Shown: in pieces, positions 24,513-33,319 of the stretch
How positions within the stretch are numbered: position 1 is the first letter of the stretch
Layout: every line of letters starts with the position of its first letter
Assembly: GCA_963578605.1 (NCBI GenBank)
Contig: CAUZEA010000012.1
Span: 1-64,000, forward strand
Origin: JAKVCB01 sp963578605
GTDB lineage: Bacteria; Planctomycetota; Planctomycetia; Pirellulales; Lacipirellulaceae
DNA length: 64,000 bases
Direction: 5' to 3'
The notes under the pieces: generated by a model
Databases searched by the model: none
What the model was told of the DNA's origin: nothing
What the model saw: only the letters and a program-made list of their open reading frames with translations
Translations under genes and position numbers: made by a program

Positions 24513-25526
24513 CTAACGGACCGCAAGATTACCCAATACGGCATCGCTGGGACCGAGGACCGAATCGTCGCGATCTGTGCCGGCAATCGGCAAGCCATCA
24601 TCATTCAGGAAGAGGTGATCACGCCTGTTCGTGTTGCATAACGGACCTTTCAAGTACTCAACGCGGAGGTCCTGAAACAGCACGTTTTGCCCATATCCCC
24701 CGTGGTTACAGCTTTTAAAGTCGGGATTCTGGGGGTTGGGTGCGTCCGAGAGGATGGGGATATCTTTCCGATATGTATTGCGGAGCGCCACGTACCGGCC
24801 CTTGCTGAGAAATGGCAATCGATAGGCAAAACTACCCCCAATCGTTTTCTGCAAGCGAACCAAAACGGTCCCTTTGGCCAATTGGTACACGGCAAAAGAG
24901 GGGATTTGAATGTTAACCTGCCTGGATTGTATGTTTTCGGCCAGTTCCGTTGCCGGGCAAACGATCAGTTGTCTGGCTTGGTCGCGATCGATAAAACGGT
25001 TGTCGACCAACCGGACTGTGAAAATGCCAGCCGGTTCCCCAGTTTCAATCCTGGGCATGTACTTTTGGTACACTTCTGAGTAATTGGCCAGGGCGACACC
25101 CAACTGGCGAAGATGACTTTGACATTCAAGGCGCCGCGCCGCGGAGCGGCTATCGCGCAGTGCTGGCAAGAGCAACATTCCGACTGCCAGCACAACTCCG
25201 GTTGCCACCGCCATGTCGACAACGGTCCAATGCGATTGACCGCGGGAATCGTCGTCGGCAAAACCAATGGACGAGTATCCGTATTTATTTGGTAAGCGAA
25301 ATTCTCCGGAGTCAGTGGCATGGGCTATGTTCCTAGCCGTGCGTTCCGCCAAACCTCGCGGTGGTTCGGTCGGCAGGTTTTCGGCATTACGATCTTGCCC
25401 GAGGCAGCGACTCAAATGGGCCAGTTGACGACGAAAGTCTGGATCGCGACGAAGCCGTTCTTCGACAATTCGCCGCTGGTCGTCGTCAAGTTCGTCCAGC
25501 AGGTATCCAACCAGTAGGTCGTGCAT
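24513..25526 (-). CDS. Anti-sigma-like N terminus fused to a pseudopilin/DUF1559-like domain
   Basis: A 337-residue protein with an unusual architecture. Residues 1-45 (MHDLLVGYLLDELDDDQRR) are the anti-sigma-type helix seen in planctomycetes. A transmembrane segment at about 101-121 (VVDMAVATGVVLAVGMLLLP) runs straight into SRSAARRLECQSHLRQLG VALANY, the region after the hydrophobic helix of DUF1559/type II pseudopilin-like proteins. The C terminus has SCNHGGYGQNVLFQDLRVEY, resembling the H-(x)9-DG signature of that family, here DL in place of DG. The gene lies 150 bases downstream of an ECF sigma gene on the same strand, so it is the likely membrane partner of that sigma factor. Confidence 0.72.
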   Translation of the reverse strand: MHDLLVGYLLDELDDDQRRIVEERLRRDPDFRRQLAHLSRCLGQDRNAENLPTEPPRGLAERTARNIAHATDSGEFRLPNKYGYSSIGFADDDSRGQSHWTVVDMAVATGVVLAVGMLLLPALRDSRSAARRLECQSHLRQLGVALANYSEVYQKYMPRIETGEPAGIFTVRLVDNRFIDRDQARQLIVCPATELAENIQSRQVNIQIPSFAVYQLAKGTVLVRLQKTIGGSFAYRLPFLSKGRYVALRNTYRKDIPILSDAPNPQNPDFKSCNHGGYGQNVLFQDLRVEYLKGPLCNTNRRDHLFLNDDGLPIAGTDRDDSVLGPSDAVLGNLAVR

Positions 25527-25585
25527 GTTGCAGAGCAGATTTGACGGAGTAGCTTGAACCGAGGAAAACTCGTACCAACAACATG

Positions 25586-25618
25586 CGAGGGAGCCTACCT
25601 TTGTGGCAGACTCCCTCG
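25586..25618. promoter_or_regulatory. Inverted repeat between ECF sigma and its putative anti-sigma
   Basis: CGAGGGAG at 25586-25593 is the reverse complement of CTCCCTCG at 25611-25618, giving an 8-bp stem with a 17-base loop. It lies in the 150-base gap between the sigma gene (stop at 25676) and the downstream gene (start at 25526), both read on the minus strand. It is not followed by a U-tract, so it may attenuate or stabilise the transcript instead of ending it. Confidence 0.5.
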
Positions 25619-25675
25619 TTGGCTGTCAATCTTTATCAATAGTGAAGGACATGGATGCGTACCAGCAGTTGCAGG

Positions 25676-26326
25676 TCAAACTGTTGAAGCCCAAGGAGAA
25701 TCATTCCAGGCTTGGCCCAGCCGTTTGATGGCTGAGTGAAGTCGGCTTTTCACGGTTCCCACAGGCACGGCGAGTTCATCCGCCGCTTCCCGATATTTTA
25801 ACCCACGAAAGTAAACGAGGCTAACGGCCGATTGCAACTGATCGGGCAGGGCGGCTACCGCCTGACGAATCCACAAGATTTTTTCTCCCTGATCAAGCTG
25901 ATCGAGCGGGTCGGGTTCACCGCTTTGCAGCAGATCAACCAAGGCCCCCAGTTCTTCATTTTGCGAACGGTTGGGTCGATCAAGGCTCACCAGCCGGTGC
26001 CGCTTGTTACGGCGCTGGATGTCGATAGCCTGATTCGTGGCTACGGTATAGAGCCAAGGCCGAACCTTGCGGTCCGCGTCGAACATATGCGACTTGAGGT
26101 GCACCTGCAGGAATGTGCCCTGAAATGCGTCCTCAGCCAACACGCTGCTTCCCAGGAAGCGGCGAAGGTAATTGAACAGTTCCCGCTCGTAACGCTGCAC
26201 AAGCCGATCAAAGAGTTGTTGATTACCGGTAGCCCGGTATTCTAACAGCAACTCTTCATCGGTGATTTCTGCGACGCTATCGAGTTGGGTAGTCGTCAGT
26301 CTTTCATCCGTGGTTTTTGCAATCAT
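25676..26326 (-). CDS. ECF-type RNA polymerase sigma factor
   Basis: A 216-residue sigma factor. Region 2 (about residues 25-95) has LFDRLVQRYERELFNYLRRF, LAEDAFQGTFLQVHLK and PWLYTVATNQAIDIQRR. A 25-residue linker follows, and region 4 (about 148-205) has LPDQLQSAVSLVYFRGLKYR and the helix-turn-helix ELAVPVGTVKSRLHSAIKRL. The start is ATG 26326, with AGGAG about nine bases upstream; the frame is open to 26404 without such a site. The next gene on the strand is the anti-sigma/pseudopilin fusion. Confidence 0.9.
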   Translation of the reverse strand: MIAKTTDERLTTTQLDSVAEITDEELLLEYRATGNQQLFDRLVQRYERELFNYLRRFLGSSVLAEDAFQGTFLQVHLKSHMFDADRKVRPWLYTVATNQAIDIQRRNKRHRLVSLDRPNRSQNEELGALVDLLQSGEPDPLDQLDQGEKILWIRQAVAALPDQLQSAVSLVYFRGLKYREAADELAVPVGTVKSRLHSAIKRLGQAWNDSPWASTV

Positions 26327-26404
26327 GGTTACGAACTCCTGTGATCGAGAGTTCGACGCATCGGTGGGAAGAATTCTTTCTTCGCCGTCGTCTAAAATGG
26401 TCAC

Positions 26405-26957
26405 CCACCAACCCTCACATTATAACACGTGCAAATCCATGGGTCGTTGGGAATGACAGAGCGCAACCGAACCGGTTCTTCAACGAGACATCGCACCGTC
26501 TGGCACGGGGAGCACCACCGTCAGTGTCGAAAAATAGCAATTTGCGTGCCGAACCCCTTTTGCCAGCAAGGTCAGGATTTACCCACAACCACAGTAAGTA
26601 CTTCCCCCAACGGTTGTTACGCAGAGAAAGGTAGTATTGGTTCGCGCGAAAAACCAGTTCTTGAGTCCTGCGACACCTGCCAATTTTGCAAAACCTGCAT
26701 CCAGACGTCGCAAATTTGATCACCAAATTGTTCAACTGTGCGACACCTGGGAGATTTCTGGGTAGGCCTAATGTCAGTTGACATAATAACTTACAATTGC
26801 CCGAGAAGGTGCCATTTCGGCAGCAGCCAGGGCCGTTTGTAACTGGCTACTGAGGTCTTTGATGCCGCCCGCGCTTAAAATGCAAGACTGAGGAGTCGGA
26901 GAGCGACTCGTATCGGCGGCTTTTCAACAGTCCACCCATTCGTTTGCGAGATTCACC
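26405..26957. other. Divergent intergenic region between ECF sigma and M48 protease
   Basis: About 550 bases between two divergently transcribed genes, so it should hold both promoters. The 11-mer TGCGACACCTG occurs twice in the same orientation, at 26669-26679 and 26739-26749. A TTGACA lies near 26778, with no clear -10 element at the right distance. I see no gene. Confidence 0.45.
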
Positions 26958-28130
26958 GTGACCGAGCAACCCAGCGAGCCAACTACCCATGCGAAACCGC
27001 TCGAGGCGGACCTGGCCTCGGAAATGACGCCTCACGAGCAAGCCGAAGCCCGCCGCTATGGTCGGATTTCCCTCGCCTGTTCGCTGGCGGACTCGGCGCT
27101 CGACCTGGTCTATTTGGGGGTCATGACCTTTGTGATTGCTGTCCCGCTGGACAGTTGGCTGGCAGAGTTCCCCCTTTTGAGTGGTTCGTGCTCTTATTTG
27201 AGATTGATCGCCCTGTTGTTGATGGTGTTTGCATTTCACGTCATGGTCAGTGCCCCACTTTCGTTTTTCTCGGGGTTTGTCGTGGAGCATTGGTTTGGTT
27301 TGAGTCGCCAAACGCACTTACGCTGGTTGCGGAACTGGTCACTTAACAACGGGCTTGCACTGGTTTTCAGTTTGATTATGTTTGTGGCCCTGTTTGCGAT
27401 CATCTGGAATACGGGTCCTTACTGGTGGTTGATTGCGGCTGGGGCATTCTTTGTGGTGAACGTGATCCTGGGTCAGGCTGCCCCGGTGTTGATCATGCCA
27501 TTGTTCCACAAGATCGAACGGCTCGACAACCGCGAGATCGAAGACCGCATGGCCCGGCTGGCCGAGGGTACCGGGTTAACGATAGAAGGGGTCTACCGAC
27601 TTGGTCTCAGTGCAGATACGTCCAAGGCGAATGCGATGTTGGCGGGGCTGGGGCCAACGCGACGCGTGTTGATGGGGGACACTCTGCTCGACCAGTTTTC
27701 GCTGGAAGAAATCGAAGTAATCTTTGCCCACGAGATTGGTCATCACGTTCACCGGCACATCAATAAAATGATTGCGGCAGGTATCGTATGGAGCTTGCTC
27801 GGTTTTTGGCTTTGCGACTGGCTGATTCAATGGTGGACCGGGGGGGGTATTGGCGCGCAGGTACCGATCAGCGCGTTGCCGCTGGTGATGTTTACATTGT
27901 TAGTTTTCCGGTTGGTCCTGGAGCCCGTGCAAAATTTCATGAGTCGTCACTATGAGCGGCAATCGGATCGATATGCGCTGGCGCGAACTGGTGATCGGGC
28001 AGCCTATCGTTCGGCGTTTGCAAAACTTGCCAAACTGAATAAGGCTGACACAGACCCAAATCCGGTCGAAGTATTCTTATTCCACAGCCATCCGCCGATC
28101 GGTCAACGGTTGGCTATGGCTGCCAAGTGA
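26958..28130 (+). CDS. M48-family membrane zinc metalloprotease (Ste24/CAAX-protease-like)
   Basis: A 390-residue protein starting at GTG 26958. Four or more hydrophobic segments precede the catalytic site FAHEIGHHVHRH (HExxH, about residues 258-263). The third zinc ligand is in SRHYERQSDRYALAR, which matches the Ste24 pattern in which Glu follows a helix. HSHPPIGQRL near the C terminus is also typical (HPP in Ste24). The family cleaves prenylated or misfolded membrane proteins; bacterial members probably act in membrane protein quality control. The stop lies one base before the dprA stop on the opposite strand. Confidence 0.9.
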   Translation: MTEQPSEPTTHAKPLEADLASEMTPHEQAEARRYGRISLACSLADSALDLVYLGVMTFVIAVPLDSWLAEFPLLSGSCSYLRLIALLLMVFAFHVMVSAPLSFFSGFVVEHWFGLSRQTHLRWLRNWSLNNGLALVFSLIMFVALFAIIWNTGPYWWLIAAGAFFVVNVILGQAAPVLIMPLFHKIERLDNREIEDRMARLAEGTGLTIEGVYRLGLSADTSKANAMLAGLGPTRRVLMGDTLLDQFSLEEIEVIFAHEIGHHVHRHINKMIAAGIVWSLLGFWLCDWLIQWWTGGGIGAQVPISALPLVMFTLLVFRLVLEPVQNFMSRHYERQSDRYALARTGDRAAYRSAFAKLAKLNKADTDPNPVEVFLFHSHPPIGQRLAMAAK

Positions 28131-28131
28131 G

Positions 28132-29250
28132 CTAAACACGGGTTACCTGCTGACCGCTCACCCGACGCACCAACCGCTTTGTTTCCAGGACGCTGATGGT
28201 CGCCAGAACGCGGTGTACAGGTAGACCACAGGTTCGCGTCACGACGTCGATCGAGGTTCCTTCGTCGTTGATCGCTTGGAGCACCTGCTGTTCGATGGGA
28301 TTCAGACGGAGTTCCTGGGGTTCACGGAGTGCAGCGCCGTCGTTCTGAGGAACCGGCTCGACCAGTGGGCCGAGTTGTGCAAATATGTCGTCGATATTTT
28401 CGACAAGCGTTGCGCCGTCACGAATCAGCGCATGACAGCCGCGCGAGGCACGGCTCTCCACGGGCCCGGGCAGCGCAAAGACCTCCCGCCCCTGCTCGCA
28501 GGCAAGGCGGGCCGTTATTAAAGCCCCGGAGCGGATCGGCGCTTCGATCACCACGGTCCCCACCGACAGCCCGCTGAGGAGCCGGTTACGCTGCGGAAAT
28601 GCCCCAGCAAAGGGTCGCTGATGGGGCGGTGCCTCGGTCAGAAGGCAGCCCTGCTGGGAGACCTGATTTGCCAAGTTTTGATGCTCTGGCGGGTAAATTT
28701 GAAGCAGCCCGCTGGCGAGCACTGCGATCGTGCGGCCACCGGCTTGTAGAGCTCCGCGATGCGCAGCAGCGTCGATACCCCGAGCCAATCCGCTGACGAC
28801 CGTCAGTCCCGCGCCGGCCAGGCTGGCGGCCAGTCGCTCGGCCTGTCGGAGACCATATTGCGTTGCCTGCCGGGTCCCCACGAGGGTGATTGCTAACGGG
28901 TCCTGAGCGGTTAACGTGCCGCGGCGATAAAGCACACCCGGTGGATCGTGAATCTCTTTCAACAGCCGCGGATAGACTTCCTGTTCGCTCGTCAAAACAT
29001 CAATCTGATGTTTCCACGCAGATCGGATTACGGTTTCGGCGTCCACTGTCTCGATTGCCGCAGCAATCCGCTGAGCGACTTTGGGGCTAATACCGGGAAG
29101 TCTGCTGAGGGTGGTCGGGCTGGCACTCAGTGCCGCCGAAGCGGAACCAAACGCCGAGAGTAACTCGGTTCGCAACCGCGGGCCCACTCCCTCGACCAAC
29201 GAAAGCCGCACGCTATCGGCAAGGCCAGGGGGAATCGGGTCATGGGTCAT
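28132..29250 (-). CDS. dprA: DNA-processing protein DprA (single-strand DNA and RecA loader)
   Basis: A 372-residue protein. An N-terminal helical SAM/HhH-like part (LVEGVGPRLRTELLSAFGS; LSRLPGISPKVAQRIAAA) is followed by the Rossmann-like DprA domain with LVGTRQATQYGLRQAERLA and VVSGLARGIDAAAHRGAL, then FPQRNRLLSGLSVGTVVIEA. The C terminus (about 310-372) is a winged-helix domain (DVVTRTCGLPVHRVLATISV). ATG 29250 gives MTHDPIPPG, a better start than the longer frame. DprA protects incoming single strands and loads RecA in natural transformation. No com genes are adjacent, as is usual for scattered dprA genes. Confidence 0.94.
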   Translation of the reverse strand: MTHDPIPPGLADSVRLSLVEGVGPRLRTELLSAFGSASAALSASPTTLSRLPGISPKVAQRIAAAIETVDAETVIRSAWKHQIDVLTSEQEVYPRLLKEIHDPPGVLYRRGTLTAQDPLAITLVGTRQATQYGLRQAERLAASLAGAGLTVVSGLARGIDAAAHRGALQAGGRTIAVLASGLLQIYPPEHQNLANQVSQQGCLLTEAPPHQRPFAGAFPQRNRLLSGLSVGTVVIEAPIRSGALITARLACEQGREVFALPGPVESRASRGCHALIRDGATLVENIDDIFAQLGPLVEPVPQNDGAALREPQELRLNPIEQQVLQAINDEGTSIDVVTRTCGLPVHRVLATISVLETKRLVRRVSGQQVTRV

Positions 29251-29394
29251 GGGGCACGGGGTGTTAAAATCTACCGAAGGGGATACCGATTTCCTCTCCA
29301 GGGAGTTCACGACTTCCCTGGCCAAGAAATCCAACCTGGTCACAAAACCGAAGCCCCAACATCCTATCGCGCCAGCTGCTAAAGAGCCAGGAAT

Positions 29395-30105
29395 CTAGGA
29401 GGTCAAGGCTCGCGCTTCGCAAACCAGCCGTACGAGTTCAGCCAGGTTCTTGGAACCCGTCTTCTGCAGCAGCCGAGCCCTACGGAGTTCAACCGTGCGC
29501 AGCCCCATTTGGAGTGTCGACGCAATTGCTTTATTGGACCTGCCGTCCATAAGTTTATCGAGAATTGCCTGCTCGTCGGCACTCAGTTTCGACAAACGTG
29601 ATCTTGACTCGTGGGCACGGACAACTTTGGGATACATCCTTGCACCGTCATCGAGTGCTCCACGAATCACCTGTTCATATTGCTCGTCGCTGCATGGGAA
29701 CTCGATCAGGTTGCCTGCCCCCGCGCGCATTGCCGCGACAACACCATCGACGGTTGGGGTGTGGGTGAGGATGACCACAGGCAAACCGGCCCTCAAGGAA
29801 CACACGCGAGCCAGGTCGTTTGGTAGTTCACGACTTGACAGTGTTGCTTGAATCAACAAGCAGCCAGTCTGTAGTGACAATGGTACGGCACCGTTCCATG
29901 AGAGATCGCCTGCAACTTGGCGAAGCCAAAATTCGCAGGTTTCAAAGTGCTGCAATTGCCAAGAATTCGCATCCGCGATACGCAGCATTGAATCGACGAC
30001 CGACGCGTCGTTTGTTATGAGCGCAACTTGATTGCTGAGTTCATCCACCGTTGAAACTCGTAGTCTTGGAGAGAGGACGAAGTTGCCCTTTCGGCGGCTA
30101 ACCAC
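29395..30105 (-). CDS. FixJ/LuxR-type response regulator with degenerate receiver
   Basis: A 236-residue protein with a receiver-like domain (about residues 26-150) and a LuxR-type helix-turn-helix (about 170-232). The DNA-binding part reads LSADEQAILDKLMDGRSNKA IASTLQMGLRTVELRRARLL, the GerE/LuxR pattern. In the receiver, the phospho-acceptor strand that normally reads LVLDV is LLIQAT, and the lysine of the usual KPF is Phe (IEFPCSD). The conserved Thr strand (VILTHTP) and the MRAGA helix remain. It therefore looks like a phosphorylation-independent pseudo-receiver regulator. No histidine kinase is adjacent. Confidence 0.82.
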   Translation of the reverse strand: MVSRRKGNFVLSPRLRVSTVDELSNQVALITNDASVVDSMLRIADANSWQLQHFETCEFWLRQVAGDLSWNGAVPLSLQTGCLLIQATLSSRELPNDLARVCSLRAGLPVVILTHTPTVDGVVAAMRAGAGNLIEFPCSDEQYEQVIRGALDDGARMYPKVVRAHESRSRLSKLSADEQAILDKLMDGRSNKAIASTLQMGLRTVELRRARLLQKTGSKNLAELVRLVCEARALTS

Positions 30106-30290
30106 AACGCGGGCAACCGCAGAAATCTTGGAGCCAAGTGTCGTTTACAAAGGACCACTGGTCCGCCCCAGTAGCGCAACGAACTTGTGCAGGAACTCCA
30201 AAAATTTTTCTGATCGTCTAGCTAAGAGGACTATAATAGAGTACCACTCATTTTACCAGTTCCGATTCCAAAAGTTTTTTAGATTTCAAG

Positions 30291-31388
30291 TCAGGCAGGA
30301 TTGACCAGGGCCGACAACACCTGCTCATCGCGAACGTCGTCAACCAGTTCGACATGCCCGATCCGACTGGGGAGCACAAAGCGGAGGCGTCCGCTGCTGG
30401 TTTTCTTGTCGTGGTACATCAACCGGAGGAGTTCGGCGGGGTCGAAAGCGGGCACTTGGGTGGGGAGTTGCAGCGCGGTGAGCAAATCGAACTGCCGTTG
30501 GGTGGTGATTGAATCGATGCGGCCAAGGCGTTCGGCAAGCCGTGAAGCGCAAAGCATACCGATCGCGACACCTTCTCCATGAAGCAGCTCTTGGTAACCA
30601 CTGGCAGCTTCCATGGCGTGACAAAAGGTGTGTCCATAGTTCAGGGTGGCTCTGTGTCCGCTCTCTTCACGTTCGTCGTTTTCCACGACATCGGCCTTTA
30701 ATCGGCAGCAACGGTGGATGATGGTTTGCAGCGTGCCGGCATCTCGTTCCTGAACAGCTTGAATATGTTGCTCCAGGAAAGTGAAAAACTCGTGATCAAG
30801 GATCACGCCGTACTTGATGACTTCCGCGAGACCGGCCCGGTATTCACGATCTGGGAGCGTGTTCAAGGTATCGACGTCGATCACAACCCCAAGCGGTTGC
30901 CAGAATGCACCCACCATATTCTTGGCTTGGGGTAAATTGATCCCGACTTTCCCACCCACGGAGCTATCGACTTGGGCGAGCAGGGTGGTCGGCACTTGCA
31001 GGAAGCGGAGCCCGCGACTGTAGGTGGCTGCCACGAAACCGGCGAGGTCACCGACGACACCCCCGCCGAGCGCGACGACGATTGACTGACGATCGGTCCC
31101 TTCTTCAAGCATCCGTTCCCAGAGTTCCTGGGCCACCTCGGGTGATTTACTTGGTTCTCCGGCATCGACGATCATCAGGTCGATTTCAAAATTCTCATCT
31201 TCCAGGTAATCGGCCAGCTTGTCGCCGAAGAGGGGATCGACGTTGGTATCGGTGATGATGACGGCGTGGGTTGCCTGCGGACAGCGGGTCAGCAGGAACT
31301 CCCAGTTGCACAGATTTCCACTGCCAATTTGAATATCGTAGCTGCGCGAGCCAAGATCAACATGGACAGTTTGCGGGTCGAGTGTCAC
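30291..31388 (-). CDS. aroB: 3-dehydroquinate synthase
   Basis: A 365-residue enzyme that converts DAHP to 3-dehydroquinate with NAD and zinc in the shikimate pathway. The NAD-binding GGGVVGDLAGFVAATYSRGL, then QVPTTLLAQVDSSVGGKVGI, FWQPLGVVIDVDTLNTLP and the zinc-ligand stretch LNYGHTFCHAMEA are all present. Length is normal. A 74-residue orphan ends 20 bases upstream on the same strand and may be co-transcribed. Confidence 0.96.
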   Translation of the reverse strand: MTLDPQTVHVDLGSRSYDIQIGSGNLCNWEFLLTRCPQATHAVIITDTNVDPLFGDKLADYLEDENFEIDLMIVDAGEPSKSPEVAQELWERMLEEGTDRQSIVVALGGGVVGDLAGFVAATYSRGLRFLQVPTTLLAQVDSSVGGKVGINLPQAKNMVGAFWQPLGVVIDVDTLNTLPDREYRAGLAEVIKYGVILDHEFFTFLEQHIQAVQERDAGTLQTIIHRCCRLKADVVENDEREESGHRATLNYGHTFCHAMEAASGYQELLHGEGVAIGMLCASRLAERLGRIDSITTQRQFDLLTALQLPTQVPAFDPAELLRLMYHDKKTSSGRLRFVLPSRIGHVELVDDVRDEQVLSALVNPA

Positions 31389-31408
31389 AAGTCTGCGGTC
31401 TCAAGTTT

Positions 31409-31633
31409 CTAGTTGGCAAGACGTTGGATGTCGTCGGGGGTCACGGTAATTCGTCGACAAAACCCCGTATGCATGCGAATATACTCAAGCTCAGCCGCGG
31501 CCTCTGGCTGGGCATGCAAAAGTCTTTCCAGACGCGTTCTTTCCGAGGATTCCCAATCGTCATACTCTTCAGGCCATGCGGTTTGGGTTTCGATGATTAG
31601 CGCTTCGCGATAGGGATCAAATTTGTCGGCCAT
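31409..31633 (-). CDS. Small acidic protein upstream of aroB
   Basis: A 74-residue protein beginning MADKFDPYREALIIETQTAW and ending TPDDIQRLAN. It is acidic and helical, with three tryptophan/tyrosine-rich positions and no recognised family. It lies 20 bases upstream of aroB on the same strand, which supports a real gene in an operon. No clear ribosome binding site precedes the ATG. Confidence 0.55.
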   Translation of the reverse strand: MADKFDPYREALIIETQTAWPEEYDDWESSERTRLERLLHAQPEAAAELEYIRMHTGFCRRITVTPDDIQRLAN

Positions 31634-31710
31634 GGTCTGGTTTCGGTTTCAAAAGGCAAGCGAGAGGTGTCAGAGGGGATCCATTACCAGCTTATTCGAT
31701 CAGCTGTCGG

Positions 31711-32361
31711 ATGACGCCACCGGCTCGCCTCATAGGGGTGACGCCATCGACTGCCAGTATATCGACACCAGTATATCGACCCAGTATATCGACCCAGTAT
31801 ACTGATGAAATCGCAGATCAAGAAGGTATCCCTGATTTGGTAAATTCCTCCCGGTCAACTCGTCAAAGCAAGTGGCTCATCGGCGTGATTGTGTTGGTCG
31901 GTTGTGCGCTGGCTGCGTTCAGCTGGTGGTTCCGGTTTGCGGCGACCCATCGGGCTGCTGAATTCTGGGGCGGAGCTAATTTCCGACTCATTCGCGATGC
32001 GGCGATCGTCGAAGCCTATGTTCCCGCTGACGATCACGATCCAGGCCGGTTGGCGGCTGGAGCGGCGCAACGAGATGTTTCCCATGTTCCGGGAATGACG
32101 CACCTCCGCAATGCGTTGTTAGAAGACCGTAGTTATATTTGGGTAAAGCGGCAGTTACCGCCGCCAGCCGATTGGAGTTACGGTTTACGATTCGCGGATC
32201 AAGCGCGGGAGGTGCGGATCGAGTTTTCCGCCGATGGCCGCCAGTTGCGATGCATCCCTACCGGCGCGCACCGGCGGAACGAAATTTCGTGTGCCCCGAT
32301 TTCAGCAGGATTGAAGAAGGTGTTCGGAGAGCTTTTTCTGCCAACCACGGACTCACGCTAG
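31711..32361 (+). CDS. Single-pass membrane protein of unknown function
   Basis: Up to 216 residues. One transmembrane segment (WLIGVIVLVGCALAAFSWWF) is followed by a basic soluble domain (FRLIRDAAIVEAYVPADDHD; REVRIEFSADGRQLRCIP) that I do not recognise. The N terminus is uncertain: the first ~35 residues are encoded by a 13-bp tandem repeat region, and an in-frame TTG at 31837 would give a more natural start (VNSSRSTRQSKW) just before the membrane segment. It lies divergent from the aroB unit and upstream of the ParA gene. Confidence 0.55.
   Translation: MTPPARLIGVTPSTASISTPVYRPSISTQYTDEIADQEGIPDLVNSSRSTRQSKWLIGVIVLVGCALAAFSWWFRFAATHRAAEFWGGANFRLIRDAAIVEAYVPADDHDPGRLAAGAAQRDVSHVPGMTHLRNALLEDRSYIWVKRQLPPPADWSYGLRFADQAREVRIEFSADGRQLRCIPTGAHRRNEISCAPISAGLKKVFGELFLPTTDSR
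31754..31802. repeat. 13-14-bp tandem repeat
   Basis: Units of CCAGTATATCGAC(A) at 31754-31767, 31768-31780 and 31781-31793, plus a partial unit to 31802. The repeat is AT-rich (GTATAT) compared with its surroundings. It lies in the shared region between two divergent genes or inside the N terminus of the plus-strand gene. Confidence 0.85.
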
Positions 32362-32464
32362 CAATTCTCGTTGTGATAGCATGGTGGATGTATTGATCTG
32401 GGATTGCCTGCATCGGGTGCCTATAATTCGCCCCCGTCGTGCTCATCTGGTGGGAAGTGAATCG

Positions 32465-33319
32465 ATGCGATCAATTGCGGTCATCAATCAGAAGGGTGGC
32501 GTTGGAAAAACGACCACTGCTGTGAACCTTGCGGCGGCACTGGCTGCGGCGGGACAGCGGGTTGGGCTAATCGACATTGATCCTCAGGCGCACGCCTCGC
32601 TCCACTTAGGTTCCGACCCGGATTTGGGTTTCGACTCTCAACGGTCGGTACCCAATGTCTACGACCTTCTCATGAGCGACCTGCCACTCCATAAATTATG
32701 GCAACCGGCGTGTGAAAACCTCTCGGTTGCCACGGCACATATTGATTTGGCTGCGGCTGAAGTCGAACTGGCCGGTGTGGTGGGGCGGGAAGTTATTCTG
32801 CGTGACAAGTTGCTGGCAGAGGAAGAGCTCGAATCGTTCGATTTCGTACTGGTCGACTGTCCGCCCTCGCTGGGGATTCTGACACTCAATGCGTTGTCGG
32901 CCGTCGACGACGTATTCCTGCCTCTGCAACCCCATTTCCTGGCTTTGCATGGTTTGAGCAAACTTCTGCAGACGATTGGTCTGGTCGCTGAGCGGCTCAA
33001 CGAGCGGCTGCAATTGGCCGGGGTGGTGCTCTGCATGTATGAGTCGGGAACTCGTCTTGCTGCGGAAGTGAGCAAGGATGTTGAAGGGTTTTTTCAGGAA
33101 GCCCGACGTACGTCGCCGACCTGGAAACACGTTCGACTCTTCGAAACGCGGATTCGCCGCAATATTCGCCTTGCCGAGGCTCCCAGTTTTGGCCAGTCAA
33201 TTTTTCAGTATGCGGCGAATTCCCACGGCGCTGAGGATTATCGCGCCTTGGGCGGAGAAGTGCTGGCCTATTACGCGGGGCGCGATCTGCTGACCTCGGT
33301 GGCAAGCCGCGCTGCCTAG
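32465..33319 (+). CDS. ParA/MinD-family ATPase, orphan
   Basis: A 284-residue P-loop ATPase. The deviant Walker A motif is INQKGGVGKTTTAVNLA near the N terminus, Walker A-prime is GLIDIDPQAHASLHLG, and Walker B is FDFVLVDCPPSLGILTLNAL. The start ATG 32465 gives MRSIAVINQKGG, the usual beginning. No parB gene or parS-like repeat is seen next to it, so it may position something other than the chromosome, or be a chromosomal ParA with a distant ParB. The downstream gene (TPR) is on the other strand. Confidence 0.9.
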   Translation: MRSIAVINQKGGVGKTTTAVNLAAALAAAGQRVGLIDIDPQAHASLHLGSDPDLGFDSQRSVPNVYDLLMSDLPLHKLWQPACENLSVATAHIDLAAAEVELAGVVGREVILRDKLLAEEELESFDFVLVDCPPSLGILTLNALSAVDDVFLPLQPHFLALHGLSKLLQTIGLVAERLNERLQLAGVVLCMYESGTRLAAEVSKDVEGFFQEARRTSPTWKHVRLFETRIRRNIRLAEAPSFGQSIFQYAANSHGAEDYRALGGEVLAYYAGRDLLTSVASRAA

